Positions 62,537-64,000 of a stretch of 64,000 bases of DNA are shown one piece after another; the first letter of the stretch is position 1; each line of letters starts with the position of its first letter. A program made the position numbers and the translations under genes. A model generated the notes under the pieces. It saw only the letters and a list, made by a program, of their open reading frames with translations. It was not told where the DNA came from and did no database searches. This DNA comes from Streptomyces pseudovenezuelae (lineage in GTDB: Bacteria > Actinomycetota > Actinomycetes > Streptomycetales > Streptomycetaceae): the NCBI RefSeq assembly GCF_029892565.1, contig NZ_JARXVH010000003.1, positions 682,001 to 746,000 on the forward strand, written 5' to 3'.

Positions 62537-62614
62537 GTCTTTCAGCCCGTCCGGCGTTCGAGGACGAGGCCGTTCAGGCCGAAGCGGGGGTCCGGGGGCG
62601 GCAGCCCTCAGGCA
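62537..62614 (+). repeat. dispersed intergenic repeat of a second type
   Basis: CTTTCAGCCCGTCCGGCGTTCGAGGACGAGGCCGTTCAGGCCGAAGCGGGGGTCCGGGGGCGGCAGCCCTCAGGCAG lies between dnaX and purD. It matches from memory a sequence recurring in Streptomyces intergenic regions; only one copy is in this window. Confidence 0.6.
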
Positions 62615-62660
62615 GACGCCCGCGCCAACGCCCCGCACAACCCAAGTTAGGCTGACCCCC

Positions 62661-63917
62661 GTGAAGGTCCTCGTCATCGGCAGCGGTGCCCGCGAACACG
62701 CCCTGTGCCGTTCTTTGTCCCTCGATCCCGACGTCACCGCGCTGCACTGCGCCCCCGGCAACGCCGGTATCGCCGAGGTCGCCGAGCTGCACGAGGTCGA
62801 CGCGCTCGACGGCACGGCCGTATCAGCGCTGGCCACCGCGCTCGGGGCCGACCTCGTCATCGTGGGCCCGGAGGCTCCGCTGGTCGCCGGGGTCGCCGAC
62901 GCCGTGCGCGAGGTGGGCATCCCGGTCTTCGGGCCCTCCGGGGAGGCCGCGCGGATCGAGGGCTCCAAGGCCTTCGCGAAGGACGTCATGGCGGGGGCCG
63001 AGGTCCCCACCGCTCGCTCGTACGTCTGTACGACACCTGCGAAGGTCGACGAGGCCCTCGACGCGTTCGGCGCCCCGTACGTCGTCAAGGACGACGGGCT
63101 CGCCGCAGGCAAGGGCGTTGTCGTCACCGACGACATCGAGGCGGCCAGGGCGCACGCGAACTCCTGCGAGCGGGTCGTCATCGAGGAGTTCCTCGACGGC
63201 CCGGAGGTCTCCCTCTTCGCCATCACCGACGGCCGGACGGTCCTCCCCCTCCAGCCCGCCCAGGACTTCAAGCGCGCCCTGGACGGCGACGAGGGCCCGA
63301 ACACCGGCGGCATGGGCGCGTACTCCCCGCTCCCGTGGGCGGACCCGAAGCTGGTGGACGAGATCCTGCAGACGGTTCTCCAGCCGACGGTCGACGAGAT
63401 GCGCCGCCGCGGCACGCCGTTCTCCGGCCTGCTGTACGCCGGTCTCGCGATCACCAGCAGGGGCGTGCGGGTCATCGAGTTCAACGCCCGCTTCGGCGAT
63501 CCGGAGACGCAGGTCGTCCTGGCCCGCCTGAAGACCCCGCTGGCCGGCGTCCTGCTCGCCGCCGCGAACGGCACCCTCGCCGACCTGCCGCCCCTGCGCT
63601 GGAGCGACGACGCCGCGGTCACCGTGGTCGTCGCCTCGCACAACTACCCCGGCACCCCGCGCACCGGCGACCCGATCACCGGCCTCGACGAGGTGGCCGC
63701 CGAGGACGCCCCGCACGCGTACGTACTGCACGCCGGCACCCGGCACGAGGGTGACGCCGTCGTCAGCGCCGGCGGCCGCGTCCTGTCCGTCACGGCCACC
63801 GGCAAGGACCTCACCGAGGCCCGCGACCGCGCCTACCGAGCCGTCTCCCGCATCCACCTGGACGGCTCCCAGCACCGCACGGACATCGCGGCGAAGGCGG
63901 CGGGCGCGGACGCCTGA
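62661..63917 (+). CDS. purD: phosphoribosylamine-glycine ligase
   Basis: 418 residues; GTG 62661. Second step of purine synthesis: joins glycine to phosphoribosylamine with [17 protein letters not shown] at the N terminus, ATP-grasp [42 protein letters not shown], and [17 protein letters not shown] with metal ligands. Complete and of normal length. TAGGCT ends 8 bases before the GTG and no Shine-Dalgarno is present, so the mRNA is probably leaderless. Confidence 0.98.
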   Translation: MKVLVIGSGAREHALCRSLSLDPDVTALHCAPGNAGIAEVAELHEVDALDGTAVSALATALGADLVIVGPEAPLVAGVADAVREVGIPVFGPSGEAARIEGSKAFAKDVMAGAEVPTARSYVCTTPAKVDEALDAFGAPYVVKDDGLAAGKGVVVTDDIEAARAHANSCERVVIEEFLDGPEVSLFAITDGRTVLPLQPAQDFKRALDGDEGPNTGGMGAYSPLPWADPKLVDEILQTVLQPTVDEMRRRGTPFSGLLYAGLAITSRGVRVIEFNARFGDPETQVVLARLKTPLAGVLLAAANGTLADLPPLRWSDDAAVTVVVASHNYPGTPRTGDPITGLDEVAAEDAPHAYVLHAGTRHEGDAVVSAGGRVLSVTATGKDLTEARDRAYRAVSRIHLDGSQHRTDIAAKAAGADA

Positions 63918-63929
63918 CCGGCGGCTCGG

Positions 63930-64000
63930 CCGGTCCCGCCACTCGCCGGTCCCGCCACTCGCCGGTCCCACCATTCGCCGGTCCCACCATTCGCCGGGCC
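63930..64000. repeat. 16-bp tandem repeat after purD
   Basis: Four full copies of CCGGTCCC(G/A)CCA(C/T)TCG start at 63930, 63946, 63962 and 63978, with a partial fifth running to the window end. The first two copies have G and C at the variable sites, the last two A and T, so they look like duplicated pairs. The array may continue beyond the window. Confidence 0.9.

Noticed and set aside
63930-64000. A CRISPR array
   Set aside because: The units are 16 bp, directly abutting, without spacers; it is a simple tandem repeat.

Overview
The window is chromosomal DNA from a high-GC actinomycete, almost certainly Streptomyces. Codon third positions are nearly always G or C. Many genes start with GTG. 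The gene order sigN/sigF, tadA, upp, then tRNA-Ser, SRP RNA, dnaX and purD is that of the Streptomyces chromosome core. Most genes are intact and ordinary for the genus; no insertion sequence, prophage or CRISPR array was seen.

Layout. 1-8.3 kb: thiolase 3' end, SigE-family sigma factor, acyl-CoA ligase behind a TetR-type palindrome, a giant PAS/receiver protein with a very long disordered linker, and a subtilisin-inhibitor-like secreted protein. 8.3-16.2 kb: tRNA-Ser(GCT), tRNA-Arg(ACG), RibD-like reductase, two lipoproteins, GtrA protein, DUF2797 protein, amidohydrolase, PQQ-propeller membrane protein. 16.3-22.4 kb: one transcription unit of response regulator, sensor kinase, GT2-GtrA glycosyltransferase and GT39 glycosyltransferase. 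22.4-29.4 kb: MFS/TetR pair, with tetR framed by inverted repeats, then a marR-MFS-YceI-PPOX run in which the MFS protein carries carboxypeptidase-regulatory-like repeats. 29.5-38.9 kb: small membrane proteins, sigN and sigF, tRNA-Ser(CGA), tadA, upp, LytR_C protein, HerA-like ATPase. 38.9-45.9 kb: HdeD-like protein, DNA glycosylase, then a divergent iron-box locus (siderophore-interacting protein on one side; acylase, AlcB-type acetyltransferase, cupin and SDR on the other). 46-51.8 kb: CopC-CopD copper protein and a sugar ABC transporter whose companion alpha-galactosidase has lost its catalytic core. 51.8-56.3 kb: desaturase, three DUF5994 paralogues and a STAS protein. 56.3-59.5 kb: accessory patch with VapBC, two tiny ORFs and a DUF262/HNH (GmrSD-like) protein, ending at tRNA-Ser(GGA). 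59.8-64 kb: SRP RNA, dnaX, purD and a 16-bp tandem repeat.

The strongest candidate for something not well described is the iron-box locus at 40.7-45.8 kb. A perfect DmdR/DtxR-type 19-bp box sits between a ferric-siderophore reductase and a four-gene, fully overlapping operon that begins with a penicillin-acylase-family Ntn hydrolase and an AlcB/IucB-type hydroxamate acyltransferase. This suggests an iron-controlled siderophore acylation/deacylation or salvage system without its own siderophore synthetase. Second-rank items are the DUF262/HNH plus VapBC patch beside tRNA-Ser, the inverted-repeat-flanked tetR, and the degenerate PAS-kinase-receiver protein with repeated basic GRRR motifs.
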